Shown piece after piece: positions 47,455 through 57,938 of a stretch of 64,000 nucleotides of DNA. Source of the DNA: Coemansia sp. RSA 487 (lineage: Eukaryota; Kickxellomycota; Kickxellomycetes; Kickxellales; Kickxellaceae); NCBI GenBank assembly GCA_027577595.1, contig JANBRJ010000079.1:1-64000 (forward strand), written 5' to 3'. The notes under the pieces are model-generated. The model did not search any database and had not been told where the DNA came from. It saw only the letters and a list, made by a program, of their open reading frames with translations. Position 1 is the stretch's first letter, and every line of letters starts with the position of its first letter. The translations under genes were made by a program, and so were the position numbers.

Positions 47455-48241
47455 TCAACTATATTCATAAAAACAGCCGAAATAAGAGGATACATTATCT
47501 TCAAAGCCGTTGGCCTTGGCAAGCTTAGCAAAGAGACCGCCCTTTTCGATCAGATCCTTTGGCGGGCCAAACTCTGCAATTGTGCCCTTACCCATGCCGA
47601 CGATGTGGTCGCTGCCCACGATCTTCTCCAGACGATGCGCAATCGTCAGGGCCGTGCAGTCCTTGAACTCGCTGCGGAACAGCTTCTGCATGCCCTGATC
47701 CGTTTCCAGATCAACATCCGCTGTGGCCCCATCGAGGACAATGATCTTGCGTTTGCGCATAAGCAGCCGGCAAAGGCTGAACAGCTGCTGCTGGCCGTTG
47801 CTGAACCGGTTGTGGTGACCAACATCCTTGTCAAGTCCACGCTTCGCTTTTTCGTTTATCGCTTTCAGCAGCTTGGACTTGCTGACGAAAAGGAAAAGGG
47901 ATAAGCGTCCCATCCAGCCCGACCTTCCCACATTCGATCCCACTCGGCTATCTCCTTCTTGACCTGCTCTTGGTATTGATCGTTATAGTCATCACCAGCG
48001 CTCTTGTCACGCTTGGGCACGACAAACTCGGTAATGTTGCACTTTACCAGCGCAGCCCACATATCCTTAATCGAATACCCCAGCAACGGGTCCAGATTTC
48101 CTTTTAACGAGCCGCTGAACAGCGTCGATTCTTGCGGGCTAGTGTCTAATTGCGGACGCAAATCACATGTGTTTATCAAAGATATGTCGCAGCCATCAAT
48201 AAGAATAGACCCTTCGCTGCAGAGCACGCAGTCTTTTTTAT
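47455..48241 (-). pseudogene. relic of an ABCC (MRP-type) transporter, second nucleotide-binding domain
   Basis: The minus translation carries only NBD2 of an ABCC exporter: GSILIDGCDISLI and TLFSGSLKGNLDP (D-loop-side segment), then in another frame KLLKAINEKAKRGLDKDVG, a degraded signature SNGQQQ (normally SVGQ), Walker B IIVLDGATA with Gly replacing the catalytic Glu, and TALTIAHRLEKI (H-loop). The Walker A loop and all membrane domains are missing upstream of 48241, and the frame shifts between about 47865 and 47945. No flanking transposon is evident. It looks like a truncated, decayed host gene. Its tail is convergent with ENP2. Confidence 0.8.
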
Positions 48242-48743
48242 TCATTGTTGAATGAGTTGTGAATAACCAAAGAGACCAGTGGCAGATCTGATCATGATTC
48301 TGAGAACAGCAAACTGGTTTTGGTTCTGCGATACCCGCTTCACTTGATTTTGTTTTTCTGATTGCGCGTGACATCATTGTGCTTTCCTTCCAAATATCGT
48401 AGATGGCTCCAAAAATCAGTGCCGAACGTTCAAACAAAAAAGTTGTCTTTGTTTCAGTGCTTGGCTTATTTTGTTGTGTTTCTAGAGAATTTCGTGAACT
48501 GTACATTTACTTATTTATTCAATAGCAAGCGCTCAAGCAAAAGGAAGTCCACATAGAGCTCGACAACGCCACTCTTCTGCACTTGATTATATGAGCCAAG
48601 CCAACCAGCACAATAAAACAAATCTATTTATTGGAGAAAAGAGACCTTCCAATCAATTCGTTTTTGCTGCTTGAATCGAACATATCTTTTGGACACGTGT
48701 TGGTTAAAGAGAGATAGAGGGGTGAGCTTGTTTTTTTGCTTGA
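48242..48743. other. intergenic, nothing recognised
   Basis: This is upstream of the HECT ligase gene and beyond the ABCC relic. The minus frame continues to 48506 but shows no ABC or other motif. Confidence 0.4.
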
Positions 48744-51700
48744 TTGCAAATGGTAGTGTCGCATTTCTTTTCGCCGCTGCGAACATTAAAGAAAAAGACG
48801 CGCAAGACGTCAGAATCGTCAGAGTCGTCGTCAGTGGGAGACGCAGGGAGCGACGACGACAGCAACAAGGACTCTGGAAATAGACACAAGGATGAAAATA
48901 AAAATCCAAAGGATGAAGAGAAGACGCTTGTGGCGGGGCTGTGCTTCTGCTGCAATCAGAAAGTGATGTACCCGGCGAGCGTGTCGTGCTTCAAGTGCAC
49001 GGTATGCGACACAATCAACAACTTGCGTGCTGTGGAGCGAATAGAGAAGGTTGTTGCCAGCGACGGAAGCGTAACCAGTCGGGTACGTACGCCGCCGCCG
49101 CCACTGACACTCGATCGGCTGCGTGCTGGTATCCAAGCGTACAAGCGACACCCGGAGAAGCAGGGGCTCCTGGAGGCGATGCTGCGCGAGTCGTTTGGCA
49201 ACTGGGACGTGCTGAATGTGTCATTCCCAATGACAGCGCAGACTGGAGACGGACCGGCAGTAGCAATTGATGATGTGCATACAGCGTACAAGCTGATCCT
49301 AGCGCTACCGGCGCCGTTTATCCGCGCAATGATGGGTGGCGTGGAGCAGATCCTGCGCCGACCCGGACGCCCGCTGCGCCAGAAGAGCGACGTCCGGTAT
49401 CTGCTCATAATCATCGAGAACCCGCTGTTGATGCAGCAGAGCTTTACGCATGAGGCGTCATACCACCACAGAATCGTCAAGAGCATCGTCGGCACGCTGG
49501 CAAACCTGCCGCCGCACGTGCACTACGCGCTGGTTCTGTGGTCGTCGCAGCATGGTCGCTCGGCGCTGCGCCGCAAGATCGCCCTGGTCAACCAGTTCAT
49601 CTCGTACCGAGTGCAAAAGTACGACCGCGCCAGACGCCGCAACCAGGCGAACAGCGCACAAAGAGCTGCCAATAACCAGCTGACTGCATACTCGTCCCAG
49701 TCGAACCAGACGGAGCTGCCGGCGTTCCAGCGCACGCGAAGTGTCACCAATGCGCCCCCACTGCCACCTCACCCGCCGCATGCGCAGGAAATGGGGGCTG
49801 CTGGCCTAGTTTTAGCCGCCGATCGGGCCACCAAGCATGCAAGGATGCGCTCTAACACCGATTCGCGGGTGTCGCTGAGCTCGCGCGAACGAAGCTCCAT
49901 CCTCACTGAGCACAGCGTGTCTGGGACACAGCGGCGGCCGCCACCAGCGCCTTCGCGTGCGGCAGGCGCTCATTCCTCCCTGTCGGATGAGTGCAGAGCG
50001 GGGCTAGGCATTGCCAACGTTGCGGCACGCCCCGAGGACGTACATACCCTGTCGACGCAGGACTCGCACCGCCTACACGCCGACATTCTGCGCCATAACC
50101 ACAGGCATCACCGGCCGCACAACCCCCATGCTCCGGGACACACTGCTGCCACACGCGTTGCCACAGCACCTGGGCAGCTGCATGTGCGCACTGCCGTCCA
50201 GCACAGCTACAACAGGCCTTCAAGCAGCGTCAGCGACGACGATGACGACCACTACGAGGCTGCTTCCAGACGGGCGCCGCCGCTACATATACATGCTGTT
50301 GCGCCGTTTAAATCGTCGCCTACACTGAAAGCAACGGCAACCCAGCTTCCTCTCCGCCATAGCGACGAAGCAGAGACAAATATGACCGCCTTTGTACCAA
50401 TTGCTAGTCCTGAAATCGACCCTAGCCACAATGCGCATATGCCGCCACCCGTTCCGTCTGCCGGTGGCCACACTGGAAAGAACCACGACGATGCGGTGCG
50501 GCCGCCACGCGACTCGGTGCTTGGCGTCCTTGACGGTACTGCGGAGCCGCGCAGCCCATTTTTGAGCCGTAAAGCAGGGTGCGGATCACTGACTCGCACG
50601 CGATCGTCGTCAGAGGCACCGGTGCGGCGGCGAAACAACAACGCTTCTGCAGCCACAGCAGCCTCGCCATCCATGATTCATAATATAGCGACGGCACCCG
50701 AGCCACCGTCATCACACGCTGTGGGCGACTGGGGCGCCGGTATCGACCTGGACGACTATTACGTCGGTGCCGACGGCGTATTCTATCCGAAAACCTCGGC
50801 GCTGGTAATGTACCAGAATGACTGGCGGCTTGTAGCCGCAGCCAAAGTCATGGCGCTCCTCCATGCAGCCAACCTTTTGCTTCCCAACAGAGCGCGCCTG
50901 TCTGTTGATGCGTTCTACAACAAGGCAATCGAGTCCATGGACTTGGTGGCCGACTACGATGCGTGGCAGGCGCGCACACCCGGCGCATTCTCGTTCTGCC
51001 AATACCCTTTCTTGCTGAGCCTTGCTGCCAAGGTGCAAATCATGCAAGTCGATGCTGCGCGCCAAATGGACTCCAAGCTCAAGGAAGCTGTGATCTCGGC
51101 GCTGTTCCAATCGTACCGGTCGCGGATGGCCAGCAACCCTGCGAATCAGCCGCATCTCAAGCTCCTTGTCCGCCGCCACTGCCTTGTGGAGGACTCGTTG
51201 CATCAGCTGGCCACGCATGAGCAGGATCTGAAGAAGCGGCTGAAGATCGAGTTTGTTGGCGAAGAAGGAATCGATGCTGGAGGCCTGACCAAAGAATGGT
51301 TTATGCTACTGGTGCGCGAGCTGCTGAACCCAATGTACGGCATGTTTACCCGCGAGTCTTACAACGATGATAGTACCGGCAGTTTGAATAGTAATGATTA
51401 TGACGATGATTCTGCCACTGCGGCATCGTGGTCTGCTGCTTATTGGTTCAACCCGGCGTCCCTGGAGGCCTCAAACCAGTACTTTCTTGTTGGCGTCGTT
51501 GTTGGTTTGGCCCTATATAACTCGAATATCCTTGATCTCCAGCTACCGTTGGCTGTCTTTAAGAAACTGCTGCGCACATCGTTCTACCAAACACAACATT
51601 CGCTTTCTGCTGCTGCTGCTGCCGCTGCTTCTTTCTCGGCTTCCTCGGTGTCGCCTGTTATGTCTGCTGCTCGATCTGCTAATGCCGTGGCAAAGGGCGG

Positions 51701-52682
51701 TTCTTCTGCTACTGGCAATGGTGCAACCGCCGATGGTTTGGTAAATAGCGGTGCACACAAGCCGCGGTACGTGGTGTCAGCAAGTGGTACCACTAGCAAA
51801 GGAGGACTACCAGGAGTGAATGCATCAGCAACAACTACAGTAGCGACAGTGACATCGGGTGGATCTGGAAATGGCGGCGGAAGTACTGCTGATGGCCGTT
51901 CGCCCATCTACGGCCTTTTATCGCCGTCCGCACAACTCCGGTACCAAATCAACGAGATGCTCTCTGACGTGTCACAGTTCCGGCCACACCTAGCGCGTGG
52001 ACTGCGTCAACTTCTTCTGTACCGCAACAACGACGTTGAGGACGTCTTTTGCCTGACATTCGAGGCCTCGTACGATGCGTTTGGACAAGTGATAACGGTT
52101 CCTCTGGTTCCCAATGGGGCCAATATTGCAGTTACTAGTCAAAATAGAGTAGAGTACGTGATGCGGTACCTTCAGTGGGTGCTTAACGACTCGGTGTCCC
52201 GGCAGTTTGAGCCATTTCGACGCGGCTTCTACTATGTATGTGGCGGCAACGCGCTCTCATTGTTCAAACCCGAGGAAATAGAGCTGATGGTGCATGGGTC
52301 TGGAAGTGATTGGAATCCGGAGGATCTCAGGGCAATTACCGAGCATATCAACTTTAGCAATTCTGAAGGGTCTTTACCAGATCACAGCCAGTTACTGAAG
52401 GATCAGCTTGTTTGCTGGTTTTGGGAAATTTTGACAGAGTTCGCCCCAGAGGACCGCCGTATGTTTCTTTCTTTTGTCACTGGTGCAGACCGTATGCCCA
52501 CCATTGCCAGTTCACCGCGCCTGAAAATGAAGCTGGCTCTGCTTGGCGACGATTTTAACCGCCTCCCGGTTGCTCGCACGTGCTTTAATCAGCTCGGCAT
52601 ATGGTTGTATAGGAGTAAAGAGGAGCTGAAAGCAAAGCTGATGCTTGCAATAAGAGAAAGCGAGGGATTTGGCTTGGAATAA
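48744..52682 (+). CDS. HECT-type E3 ubiquitin ligase (Hul4-like)
   Basis: The 1,312-residue product has a basic/Ser-rich start, a four-cysteine module CFCCNQKVMYP...CFKCTVC (about residues 68-92), a helical region (to about 300), a long His/Pro/Ser-rich disordered stretch (about 310-650) and a C-terminal HECT domain. HECT landmarks are KIEFVGEEGIDAGGLTKEWF, VVGLALYNSNILDLQLP, GLRQLLLYRNNDVEDVFCLTF and the catalytic Cys 1280 in PVARTCFNQL, ending EGFGLE. The N-terminal zinc module plus HECT is the layout of Hul4. A ~145-residue Ala/Ser/Gly-rich insertion (about 960-1050 onward) splits the HECT N-lobe. An ATG two codons in is an alternative start. Substrates are unknown. Confidence 0.9.
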   Translation: MQMVVSHFFSPLRTLKKKTRKTSESSESSSVGDAGSDDDSNKDSGNRHKDENKNPKDEEKTLVAGLCFCCNQKVMYPASVSCFKCTVCDTINNLRAVERIEKVVASDGSVTSRVRTPPPPLTLDRLRAGIQAYKRHPEKQGLLEAMLRESFGNWDVLNVSFPMTAQTGDGPAVAIDDVHTAYKLILALPAPFIRAMMGGVEQILRRPGRPLRQKSDVRYLLIIIENPLLMQQSFTHEASYHHRIVKSIVGTLANLPPHVHYALVLWSSQHGRSALRRKIALVNQFISYRVQKYDRARRRNQANSAQRAANNQLTAYSSQSNQTELPAFQRTRSVTNAPPLPPHPPHAQEMGAAGLVLAADRATKHARMRSNTDSRVSLSSRERSSILTEHSVSGTQRRPPPAPSRAAGAHSSLSDECRAGLGIANVAARPEDVHTLSTQDSHRLHADILRHNHRHHRPHNPHAPGHTAATRVATAPGQLHVRTAVQHSYNRPSSSVSDDDDDHYEAASRRAPPLHIHAVAPFKSSPTLKATATQLPLRHSDEAETNMTAFVPIASPEIDPSHNAHMPPPVPSAGGHTGKNHDDAVRPPRDSVLGVLDGTAEPRSPFLSRKAGCGSLTRTRSSSEAPVRRRNNNASAATAASPSMIHNIATAPEPPSSHAVGDWGAGIDLDDYYVGADGVFYPKTSALVMYQNDWRLVAAAKVMALLHAANLLLPNRARLSVDAFYNKAIESMDLVADYDAWQARTPGAFSFCQYPFLLSLAAKVQIMQVDAARQMDSKLKEAVISALFQSYRSRMASNPANQPHLKLLVRRHCLVEDSLHQLATHEQDLKKRLKIEFVGEEGIDAGGLTKEWFMLLVRELLNPMYGMFTRESYNDDSTGSLNSNDYDDDSATAASWSAAYWFNPASLEASNQYFLVGVVVGLALYNSNILDLQLPLAVFKKLLRTSFYQTQHSLSAAAAAAASFSASSVSPVMSAARSANAVAKGGSSATGNGATADGLVNSGAHKPRYVVSASGTTSKGGLPGVNASATTTVATVTSGGSGNGGGSTADGRSPIYGLLSPSAQLRYQINEMLSDVSQFRPHLARGLRQLLLYRNNDVEDVFCLTFEASYDAFGQVITVPLVPNGANIAVTSQNRVEYVMRYLQWVLNDSVSRQFEPFRRGFYYVCGGNALSLFKPEEIELMVHGSGSDWNPEDLRAITEHINFSNSEGSLPDHSQLLKDQLVCWFWEILTEFAPEDRRMFLSFVTGADRMPTIASSPRLKMKLALLGDDFNRLPVARTCFNQLGIWLYRSKEELKAKLMLAIRESEGFGLE

Positions 52683-52927
52683 AATAGCTCTTACAGCTTA
52701 TACATTTTTTCTTATTATAACCATTTAGTGTTAGTTTAAACTTGTTTTTAGTAATATATTATACATTTGCAAACAAAGGAAAGAAACTATCCTAGTTTTC
52801 TCAAGCATTGAATGAATTAATGTTGGGAGTGCCGCTAGTACAAATGTATCAGCTATTTCATTGAATTAAAACATTTTTGGTTTTTCTTTTATGAAGAAAG
52901 TAGGCAGCTCAACTATGCTGATGCATC

Positions 52928-53275
52928 TTATTTACATAGCTCTTTTGCCAAACCAAGATATCTGTTATCGTATCTTTCACTTGGCTCCATATTGGTCATT
53001 GATGCAACATGGAACGCAGCAATGCTACTTGCTGGAAATACTCGCATAGATGTATTTTTCTTGTAAAGTTTTAATTTTCTTTGTAAGCTCGGCAATTTCA
53101 GCTTTTTCTTCTGAGGTTTTAAATAGCCACCACCATGATGGAAAAATTAAACTTTCCTTTTGTATTACAGGTAGTATGGATTTTTCTTTCGATAAAGGAT
53201 AGATGATGTAAGGATTAGTAAGAAAAAAGATATAAAGGCAGGCAATTGCTGTTTATATAGCAAAAGCGTTGACAT
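52928..53275 (-). pseudogene. decayed small membrane/coiled-coil protein gene
   Basis: The minus strand holds three consecutive protein-like stretches in different frames. The first runs from ATG 53275 to TAA 53165 (36 residues, with a hydrophobic helix around FISFFLLILTSSILY). The second contains FPSWWWLFKTSEEKAEIAEL and a coiled coil, stopping at 53025. The third is a conserved-looking tail (AFHVASMTNMEPSERYDNRY) ending at TAA 52928. Each stretch looks coding, and TATA-like TATATAA lies near 53253-53259. No introns fit the short gaps, so at least two frame changes are implied. No known family is recognised. Confidence 0.4.
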
Positions 53276-53939
53276 TCAACAATATATGTATATTACGGCA
53301 ATCCAACAAACAGGTTCATGTTGGAAAGATATAAAAATATTACTGAAATTGCGGTGGTGGAATACTGATATAATAATATTATAAACCCTGATATGGACGA
53401 TAAATGAAGGTATATGGAAAGTACAATATAGTAAAATTGAAAACGGACAATTTCATTAATATTACTATTAATATATATGCTGGAGATGTATATCAACAGC
53501 GAACCTATCATATTAACATGGATATATACTTGTTTAGTGCTTTTTCCGCAAGAAAGAGAGGAAATCATTATAATTATGGCCTAAATTAAGCTTTGGCTGG
53601 GGATATTATAAATTTAGTATACAAAGTGTTTAAAATAGATTGAGTTTGATTGTTGTGATTGCAGTCATTAGTATTTTGGCTATAGAGTAACAGTTGTTGT
53701 GTCAACTGGCCTTACTGGAGCTATAGAAGCGAAGCACCACTTTTACAGCGATTTTTGCTACAACTGCACGTCTTTTTTACCTCGGTACGTGTACCATCAA
53801 AAAGCCTATTCTTTCCCGACCATCTAATGTGCTCAATTCAGCTGCAAGAAGTATGCCAACCAGCAATTTGCGATTTCAAAGCATAGACAGTTTTAACAAG
53901 CCATCAAATCAAGAAATATCAAAAGATAACTAGATACGA
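53276..53939. other. AT-rich intergenic region
   Basis: This is 660 bp of strongly AT-rich DNA before the acyltransferase array. No supported gene or clear repeat. Confidence 0.45.
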
Positions 53940-55352
53940 TTAATAGATATACTTCCAGTACTCGCTTTCCTTCATGGACTTTGCAGCTTCTGAAATCATT
54001 ACGAATGAGAGTTCGTAACCACCTTTTCCAGGACGTGCAGGCATTATAACTAACCCATTTTCGCACATAAGAAATGCCGGACGCACCAGAACAGGCGATC
54101 CACTGCCAAAATCTGTCTCATAGTACCCGAACCGCGCATGGTTTGTTGAAGAAAATGAATTGCTTGCTGTTGTTATTTGCATGGCTATATTAATATATCC
54201 GCAGGGGCTTTGATTAAACAAGTGCCCCATCTGGTTGCAATAGCGTTCGTCTATCCCATCCACAGCTCTTCGGATGTCGCAAGCAACTGTAGCAAGGATC
54301 TTTGGGCTGTGGTCTTGCAACAAAAGATCAAGCGGACTGGCAACAGCTTTCATCAGCACTGCGTTACCTACGTACTTGGCATTAGCAAGTCGCTTTATGC
54401 GCGGCCTTATATCGGCAACGATGTTTGAAAGAAACACAGTTTCACTATTTAATCGCCCGATCTTATGCAATGCCTGAGCAAATAGAACAAAGGCCAGTGC
54501 TGAAATCACATCGTTTGCTGATAAATGTGAAATGTCAGACTCAGCAAACGGCTGTACTGACTGAGTAAGGCGCTCAAGTGCCGAGCTGGATAAGTGGAAG
54601 TGGTAAATGTGGATGTCTGAGAATGACAGCAGGTATCTAAATATTCTTCCACGCAGTTCGGGCGAAAACCAGGCCACCCACCTAGAAAAGGCTGTATTCT
54701 TGGTAAACATTTGGCACGCCTCTGGCTCCAGCACATCAGTGCCACTATCTTTGTTAGTTTCAAGGATGGAACGATCGTGTTGAAAGACTTGCGTTGGAAT
54801 ATTGATCTCCAGCATTCTTTGTTGTTCTTGGGCCGCTAGAATGTGCTTGGATATATCTGCCCAACGCTTCATAAAGGTGCAATATGCTGTGCCATCAAAG
54901 ATCGTATGAGATATGCTGGCAAATATGCACATTCCGCTATCATCTTTCATACGCAGAACATGAAATTCGGCAAGCCTCATACAATGCCCAATGATACCAG
55001 GCGGCGCAGGGGTCTTGCAAGCTGATGAATAGTCAACTGGCAACAGGCGGACATCGAAATCAGCGTCCTTGAGTGTTTGGAAATGGACGTTACATGAGGA
55101 GTCGGTATATACTGGCAGGTTCAAATGGTTTTTGTCTATAACGACAAAGCTACGCGAGTCGTTCCCAGTCTTTATACGACCTGCAAGAATTGGGAACTCT
55201 TCCAGAGTCCTATACAGAGCAGTCTCGAGAACATCGGATGGCACAGCTTTCTCGTACCAAAAGTAAAAGGGAATTATTAGAATTGATGGAATATCGTCGT
55301 ATCCATCCAAATAAACCGTATGCGATTTTACTGAAGCAAGGAGCCTGTCCAT
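53940..55352 (-). CDS. BAHD-type acyltransferase, array copy 1
   Basis: The 470-residue product belongs to the PF02458 transferase (BAHD-like) family, which moves an acyl group from CoA to an alcohol or amine. The catalytic motif H-x3-DG is HTIFDG (H149, D153) and the structural motif DFGxG is seen as ETDFGSGSPVLVRPAF near residue 405-420. Other shared blocks are FPILAGRIKTGNDSR, YTDSSCNVHFQTLKDADFD and SANDVISALAFVLFAQA. There is no signal peptide, so it is probably cytosolic. It is the first of four same-strand paralogues (53.9-61.2 kb), all 469-470 residues long. A TATA-like TATAAA (complement of 55441-55446) lies about 90 bp upstream. The acceptor substrate is unknown. Confidence 0.85.
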   Translation of the reverse strand: MDRLLASVKSHTVYLDGYDDIPSILIIPFYFWYEKAVPSDVLETALYRTLEEFPILAGRIKTGNDSRSFVVIDKNHLNLPVYTDSSCNVHFQTLKDADFDVRLLPVDYSSACKTPAPPGIIGHCMRLAEFHVLRMKDDSGMCIFASISHTIFDGTAYCTFMKRWADISKHILAAQEQQRMLEINIPTQVFQHDRSILETNKDSGTDVLEPEACQMFTKNTAFSRWVAWFSPELRGRIFRYLLSFSDIHIYHFHLSSSALERLTQSVQPFAESDISHLSANDVISALAFVLFAQALHKIGRLNSETVFLSNIVADIRPRIKRLANAKYVGNAVLMKAVASPLDLLLQDHSPKILATVACDIRRAVDGIDERYCNQMGHLFNQSPCGYINIAMQITTASNSFSSTNHARFGYYETDFGSGSPVLVRPAFLMCENGLVIMPARPGKGGYELSFVMISEAAKSMKESEYWKYIY

Positions 55353-55440
55353 GATAGAATAAAAATGCTTGAGAATGGGAGAGCACTGAGAGCGAAAAAA
55401 AAAAACAGATGTGCGAAGGGTCCAGACAAATAGGCCAGCA

Positions 55441-55448
55441 TTTATATC
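55441..55448 (-). promoter_or_regulatory. TATA-like box of acyltransferase copy 1
   Basis: GATATAAA on the minus strand lies about 90 bp upstream of the ATG at 55352. Confidence 0.4.
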
Positions 55449-55648
55449 TCGTGGACAATAGTGGCGTTCCGCATATGCTAAAATTCAAGCAATAGTGGTT
55501 GATTTCTTATAGATCAATTGTAGTTTTTGAATAGCCTTTCTTGGTTCTACTGATTCCCAAAATCCGTGGCAGCCATAGTTATCTCCGCAAACAATTGCAT
55601 ATAAAATATAAAGCTTTAAACCCAACAGCACAACACGATGTATGCCAA

Positions 55649-56119
55649 ATGCCAATAAGTATCAAGCTATTATTTTTCAGTGTTGTTAGTTCAGTATATT
55701 TGCACGGATTAGGTGAAAGTTTGCAAGGATTAGGTGAAAGTTTGCAAGGATTGTCACTAAATGATGAGATATTATCAGGATCTGACGCATGCTAAAATCT
55801 GGTAATCCGCTGAGTGCACCAGACATTTTAGAGGCTGTGGTGTGAAACTATCAAAAAGCTACAAGGCCGATTCGACAATGTGCTCAAAAGAGTCAAAGGA
55901 AAACACCTTACTAGTATGCAAAATATGATACTCAAAAGTAGTATGAAGAGCACCATTAACCAAAAATATGGAGTGGGAATGACACAGGAGCTAGAAAATA
56001 TAAGCAGGCCGCATCCGAGCAACGAATCAAAGAGTCCAGGCTTAGGAAACTCGGAAAGTCTTTCAAGGAGGAATGTTGCAAACAGAGATATAACTAGAAA
56101 GAGCTCCAAATTAGGTTGA
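55649..56119 (+). pseudogene. decayed small secreted-protein gene with internal 21-nt repeat
   Basis: From the ATG at 55649 the product begins with a typical signal peptide (MPISIKLLFFSVVSSVYLHG), then a repeated GLGESLQ heptad and an acidic stretch, and stops at 55793-55795. Protein-like sequence then continues in other frames: a short LKSGNPLSAPDILEAVV segment, then a lysine-rich stretch ending KSSKLG at 56119. This suggests an originally longer secreted protein (about 130-150 residues) broken by small frame changes. It may instead be that only the first 48-residue ORF is used. No family is recognised. It lies on the opposite strand to the acyltransferases. Confidence 0.4.
55706..55752. repeat. 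21-nt tandem repeat, two full copies plus partial
   Basis: Units at 55706-55726 and 55727-55747 (GGATTAGGTGAAAGTTTGCA plus A) are identical, followed by a partial third unit. In the plus frame it encodes GLGESLQ twice. Confidence 0.9.
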
Positions 56120-56282
56120 GCCCATTTAGGGCAAAAAAAACCAAAAAGCATAAACAGAAGAATGAATATAACGTGATGTCACAAGCTGGGTTAACTATAT
56201 AACTGCTTTCGTATTTAGTATTTCCTTAAAGCTCTTTATAAGAAAAATGCTGCTTAATTTTGATAACGTCTAAATAAAGTGG

Positions 56283-57695
56283 TTAATAAATATAATTCCA
56301 GTATTCACTTTCCTTCATAGACTTTTCCACTTCCGGAACAGTCGTGAACGCAAGCTCGTAACCACCTTTTCCAGGGTATGCAGGCATAATCACAAAATCA
56401 TTTTCAAAGACAAGAAACGCTGGACGCACAAGACTAGGCGATCCACTTCCAAAATCTATATCATAGTACTTGAATCGCGTATGGTTTGTCGAAGCAAACG
56501 AGTTCCTCATGTTTGTTATCTGCAAAACCATGTCGATATAGCTGCAGGGAAATTTGTTGAATATATGACCCGCCTGGTTGCAATAGCGCTCATCTATTCC
56601 ATCTACTAGCCTTCGAATGCTGCAAGCAACTGTAGCCAGGACCTGTGGGCTGCAGTCCTTCATTATGAGATCAAGCGAGCTAGTAGCCCCGTTTACTAGG
56701 AGCACGTTTCCCACGTAATTGGCATTGGCAAGCCGCTTTACACGAGGTCGTACGTCAATCATAACGTTTGCAACAAAAATGGTCTCACCATTCAGTCGCC
56801 CAGTATTAAAGAACGCCTGTGCAAAAAGAACGGCTGCCAGTGCTGTGATTACGTCGTTTGATGACAGCCGGGAAATTCCTGGCTCGATGAACGGCTTAAC
56901 TAACTGGAAAAGACGATTAAATGCTGAGCTGGATAGGTGGTGGTAGTAGTTTCGAGTGTTTGTAGATGCCAGCAAGTATCTGAATATTCTTCCACGTAGT
57001 TCGGGGGAAACCCACGCAATCCACCTAGCAATAGTTGTGCCTTTGTTAATCACCTCACAGAATTCGGGGTTTAACGCATCGCTGCCATTGTGCATATTGG
57101 TCTCCAGAATAGAGCGATCATGCTGAAAATTTTGTGCTGGAATTTCAATATCTCGTATACCTTGTTGATTCTGAACCTCCAGTACGTACTTGGATATCTC
57201 TGCCCAGCGTTTTATAAAGCTATAGTATCCTTTACCGTCAAATATCATATGGGCGATGCTGGCAAATATGCACATGCCACTATTACCTTTCATACGAAGA
57301 ACGTGGAACTCGGCCAGCTTCATGCAATGGCCGATGATGCCATGTGGTGCAGGTGTTTTGCATGCCGATGAATAGTCAACTGGAAGCAACTTTATATCAA
57401 AGTCGGCGTCCTTGAGTGTTCGGAAATGGACATTGCACAAGGAATCGGTATACACTGGCAGGTTCAAATGGTTTTTATCTATAACAACAAAGTTTCGCGA
57501 GTCGTTTCCAGTCTTTATATGACCTGCAAGGATCGGAAACTCTTCCAGAGTCTTATAGAATGAAGCCTCAAGAACATTTGGCAGTATTGTTTTTTCATAC
57601 CAAAAGTAGAACGGAATGCTTGATGTGGACGAAATATCATCATACGCATCCAGATTAATTATCTGCGGTTCTAATGAAGTGATAAAACTGTCCAT
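56283..57695 (-). CDS. BAHD-type acyltransferase, array copy 2
   Basis: The 470-residue product is a paralogue of copy 1. Catalytic H149 and D153 lie in HMIFDG; the structural motif is DIDFGSGSPSLVRPAF. The ORF is open to an ATG at 57734, but MDSFITS at 57695 aligns exactly with the starts of copies 1 and 3 and gives the same length. The N-terminal third (about residues 50-135) is almost identical to copy 3, about 98% at the DNA level over 250 bp (57299-57550 versus 58959-59210), while the C-terminal half is clearly more diverged. That pattern suggests gene conversion. All catalytic residues are intact. Substrate is unknown. Confidence 0.85.
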   Translation of the reverse strand: MDSFITSLEPQIINLDAYDDISSTSSIPFYFWYEKTILPNVLEASFYKTLEEFPILAGHIKTGNDSRNFVVIDKNHLNLPVYTDSLCNVHFRTLKDADFDIKLLPVDYSSACKTPAPHGIIGHCMKLAEFHVLRMKGNSGMCIFASIAHMIFDGKGYYSFIKRWAEISKYVLEVQNQQGIRDIEIPAQNFQHDRSILETNMHNGSDALNPEFCEVINKGTTIARWIAWVSPELRGRIFRYLLASTNTRNYYHHLSSSAFNRLFQLVKPFIEPGISRLSSNDVITALAAVLFAQAFFNTGRLNGETIFVANVMIDVRPRVKRLANANYVGNVLLVNGATSSLDLIMKDCSPQVLATVACSIRRLVDGIDERYCNQAGHIFNKFPCSYIDMVLQITNMRNSFASTNHTRFKYYDIDFGSGSPSLVRPAFLVFENDFVIMPAYPGKGGYELAFTTVPEVEKSMKESEYWNYIY

Positions 57696-57938
57696 AATAG
57701 AGTATAAACGTTTGAGATTAATGGGGAGTTGCATAAAAAGATTGGCGTGTGCGTTCGGAACAATCGCTTATTCTAATATTTTCACCCTCAAAAACAATAA
57801 TGGCACTACTGCATTGTAGCAACACGTGAGAGACTAATTGGTTTGCAGTATTTGTTCAGCTCTGAATTGCGTATTGAAAAGTGTTTTGGAAGTGCCTAGA
57901 AAAGGAAAATAAAAGCTGGCAATGACCAATGTGGATGA

